From assembly GCA_020845495.1 (NCBI GenBank), contig JADLFM010000150.1, forward strand, positions 1-7,410: DNA of 7,410 nucleotides, read 5' to 3'. This DNA comes from Chloroflexota bacterium. Lineage in GTDB: Bacteria > Chloroflexota > UBA6077 > JACCZL01. The notes beneath the pieces are model-generated. The model worked only from the letters and a program-made list of their open reading frames with translations. It was not told the DNA's origin and searched no databases. The position numbers and the translations under genes were made by a program. Shown piece by piece: positions 6,151-7,410 of this stretch (position 1 is the first letter of the stretch; every line of letters starts with the position of its first letter).

Positions 6151-6219
6151 CCTCACGCGTCCCGATTCACAGACGCAGAAGCCAGGTCGACGCGCGTGCG
6201 TGATGCGGGACCGCAGCGG
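6151..6219. other. Intergenic stretch between the IS relic and the sulfotransferase
   Basis: Nothing is supported here. There is no coding frame with homology and no clear terminator for the sulfotransferase transcript, which ends at 6220. The change from cassette-like to very GC-rich DNA falls around this point. Confidence 0.4.
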
Positions 6220-7179
6220 CTACCAGTCCCCATCCGCGTAGAAGGCGGGCGCGACGTCCGCCACGGCCTCCCGCACCCGGGCGACCTCGGCGTCGCTCAG
6301 GACCCGGCTCCAGTTGCGAAGGCTCTCGCCGCTCGCGAGCTTCAGCGAGTGGGCCTGCTCGAGCTGGGCGGGATTCGAGGCGGCGCTGTGGGCCTCGATC
6401 CCCCTGCGTGCCTCCAGGGTGAGCTCGAGGCCGAGCCGGGCGTAGAGCTGCTCGAACTCGCCGAGCGGGTCGCGGGAGAGATCCTCGTGGCGACGGAACA
6501 GCCACTCCGGGTGCCGGTCGCGGTAGCCCAAGATCGTCTGGTGGACGAGCCGCCAGAGGAGCGTGGCCTCTGCGACGGCGTCCAGGTCGCCTGCGGCGGC
6601 CGCGCGGATCTCCGCCTCGTACGGGCGCAGGCAGGCATTCATCAGTAGCGGCTGGTCGAGGAACGAACGGAAGTCGTGGCGCCAGCCGAGCCGCTTGAAG
6701 CTCGCAACGACGGCGGCCGGGTGGCGGACGAGAACGACGACGTCCATGTCGAACGCAGCTGCCAGCCACTCGGCCGAGAAGACGGCGATCGGGTCTTTCA
6801 CGAGCGGCCGGGAGCCCCGGCGCCGCTCGCCCGCGAGGCGTGCCTCGTCGCGGGCGATCCGGGCGAGGTCGCGCAGGCCCCGAACGGCCCGTAGTGCCGC
6901 CGGTAGGTCGTAGCGAAAGGCGAGAGCCCGGGCGAGCGCCGGGCGGAACGCCGCCTCGTTCTCGGCGCACACGTGCTGGAGGTGGCGGGTGAAGACGCCG
7001 CCGGCGACCCCGGCCGGGATGTCGGGGTTGAACGGCTCGTGGACGTAGCCGACTCCGGGTGCGAGGGCGAGCATCCTGCCGACCCAGGTCGTCCCCGAGC
7101 GCGGCGCCCCCGTGACGAGGATCGGCCGTCCTGCCCCGGCCGTCGCGGCCGGCTCGGCGTCGGGGCGGGGCGCGGGCAT
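6220..7179 (-). CDS. Sulfotransferase-family protein (PAPS-dependent)
   Basis: This 319-residue protein of the P-loop-like sulfotransferase family transfers a sulfo group from 3'-phosphoadenosine-5'-phosphosulfate to an acceptor, in the cytosol. The 5'-phosphosulfate loop is GAPRSGTTW (24-32) and HEP follows at 47-49. The 3'-phosphate site is VRHPAAVVASFKRLGW (151-166), with the conserved Arg152 and Ser160. KDP is at 128-130, RHEDL (230-234) occupies the usual YEDL position, and LRNWSRVLSDAEV (287-299) is the C-terminal PAPS-binding segment. No signal peptide or membrane segment is seen. The start is ATG 7179. There is no Shine-Dalgarno, but TATCCT lies 10 bases upstream, so translation may be nearly leaderless. 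The acceptor is unknown; relatives sulfate lipids, glycans and small metabolites. One sampled 60-base line inside the gene is 73% GC, unlike the cassette genes. Confidence 0.88.
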   Translation of the reverse strand: MPAPRPDAEPAATAGAGRPILVTGAPRSGTTWVGRMLALAPGVGYVHEPFNPDIPAGVAGGVFTRHLQHVCAENEAAFRPALARALAFRYDLPAALRAVRGLRDLARIARDEARLAGERRRGSRPLVKDPIAVFSAEWLAAAFDMDVVVLVRHPAAVVASFKRLGWRHDFRSFLDQPLLMNACLRPYEAEIRAAAAGDLDAVAEATLLWRLVHQTILGYRDRHPEWLFRRHEDLSRDPLGEFEQLYARLGLELTLEARRGIEAHSAASNPAQLEQAHSLKLASGESLRNWSRVLSDAEVARVREAVADVAPAFYADGDW

Positions 7180-7189
7180 CGCGAGCGAG

Positions 7190-7195
7190 AGGATA
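7190..7195 (-). promoter_or_regulatory. Possible -10 element of the sulfotransferase gene
   Basis: On the - strand this reads TATCCT, ending 10 bases before ATG 7179, so transcription would begin within a few bases of the start codon. The best -35 candidate (CTGGCG, 16 bases upstream) is weak. Confidence 0.35.
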
Positions 7196-7223
7196 GCCGC
7201 CGGCCTCGCCGCGCCAGGCGGAG

Positions 7224-7229
7224 TACGCT
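7224..7229 (+). promoter_or_regulatory. Possible -10 element of a leaderless acyl-CoA synthetase mRNA
   Basis: TACGCT followed by six bases and ATG 7236 is the classic actinobacterial leaderless arrangement TAnnnT-N6-ATG. No well-placed ribosome binding site is present (gcggag is 13 bases away), and no convincing -35 was found. Confidence 0.45.
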
Positions 7230-7235
7230 GGCGCG

Positions 7236-7410
7236 ATGCAGGTGCCGCTCTCGCGCGTGGAGCTCACTCCGGTCGCCTTCCTGGGACGCAGCGCAGCCCT
7301 GTTCCCCGATCGCGTAGCGGTCGTCGCCGGGGAGCGGCGGCTCACCTACGCGGAGCTCGAGACCCGCGCGCGCCGGCTCGCGTCCGCCCTGTGCAGGCAG
7401 GGGCTCGAAC
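7236..7410 (+). CDS. Acyl-CoA synthetase (AMP-dependent synthetase/ligase), N-terminal fragment
   Basis: The window ends after 58 codons. The visible part reads LTPVAFLGRSAALFPDRVAVV, then GERRLTYAELETRARRLASAL. This is the standard N-terminal opening of the adenylate-forming family, in which the FPDRxAVV and LTYxEL blocks precede the nucleotide-binding core. Such enzymes activate a carboxylic acid, often a medium- or long-chain fatty acid, to its CoA thioester through an acyl-AMP. The AMP-binding motifs lie beyond the window, so the substrate class is a guess. The start ATG 7236 fits both the homology and the leaderless promoter. The gene diverges from the sulfotransferase over only 56 bases, so the two probably share a control region. 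GC is very high, as in the sulfotransferase. Confidence 0.8.
   Translation, partial: MQVPLSRVELTPVAFLGRSAALFPDRVAVVAGERRLTYAELETRARRLASALCRQGLE

Noticed and set aside
5995..6648. + strand open frame (217 codons) starting in the IS relic
   Set aside because: Its first residues include the VEVGHDLISRVT relic by chance continuity; the rest is antisense to the sulfotransferase.
6167..7345. - strand open frame (392 codons) overlapping the sulfotransferase
   Set aside because: It is a low-complexity Arg/Pro/Gly shadow in another frame. The 319-residue frame carries all the sulfotransferase motifs.
1..7410. tRNA, rRNA or CRISPR array
   Set aside because: No cloverleaf-like segment, rRNA-like stretch or regularly spaced short direct repeat was seen on either strand.

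Overview
The window comes from a high-GC bacterium, most likely an actinobacterium. A member of the Thermoleophilia/Solirubrobacterales lineage would fit the GC-rich flanks, the leaderless-looking start TAnnnT-N6-ATG before the last gene, and the IS256/Mutator transposase types. This placement is inference from style; no marker gene is present.

Layout. (1) Positions 1-2490 are insertion-sequence debris. An IS256-family element on the + strand (IS-A, left tip cut off by the window edge, right end at about 1382) has inserted into the transposase gene of a second IS256/Mutator-type element on the - strand (IS-B, 1383 to about 2490). Both transposases are broken: IS-A by two frameshifts, IS-B by loss of its C-terminus, a nonsense codon, a frameshift and a lost start codon. 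(2) Positions 2490-5949 hold a three-gene metabolic cassette of visibly lower GC. A beta-hydroxyacid dehydrogenase (3-hydroxyisobutyrate dehydrogenase family) is on the - strand. Diverging from it across about 500 bp is a two-gene + strand operon: a 399-residue protein made of three tandem RidA/YjgF domains, then a classical short-chain dehydrogenase/reductase (SDR). (3) About 5964-6150 contains a decayed relic of a third IS256-type transposase, readable only by switching frames. (4) Positions 6220-7410 return to very GC-rich, chromosome-like DNA: a sulfotransferase on the - strand and, diverging from it, the start of an acyl-CoA synthetase that runs off the window.

How it fits together. The cassette looks like a small catabolic or detoxifying unit bordered on both sides by IS256 material, which suggests lateral acquisition or IS-driven rearrangement. 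Two NAD(P)-dependent oxidoreductases plus a Rid-family protein suggest processing of a hydroxy- or amino-substituted small molecule; the substrate cannot be read from the sequence.

The most unusual item is the triple RidA fusion. RidA proteins are normally homotrimers of about 130-residue subunits, with ligand sites at the subunit interfaces. Here three RidA-like domains sit in one chain, as if the trimer had been covalently linked. None of the three keeps the arginine that canonical RidA uses for imine deamination, so the activity is probably different.
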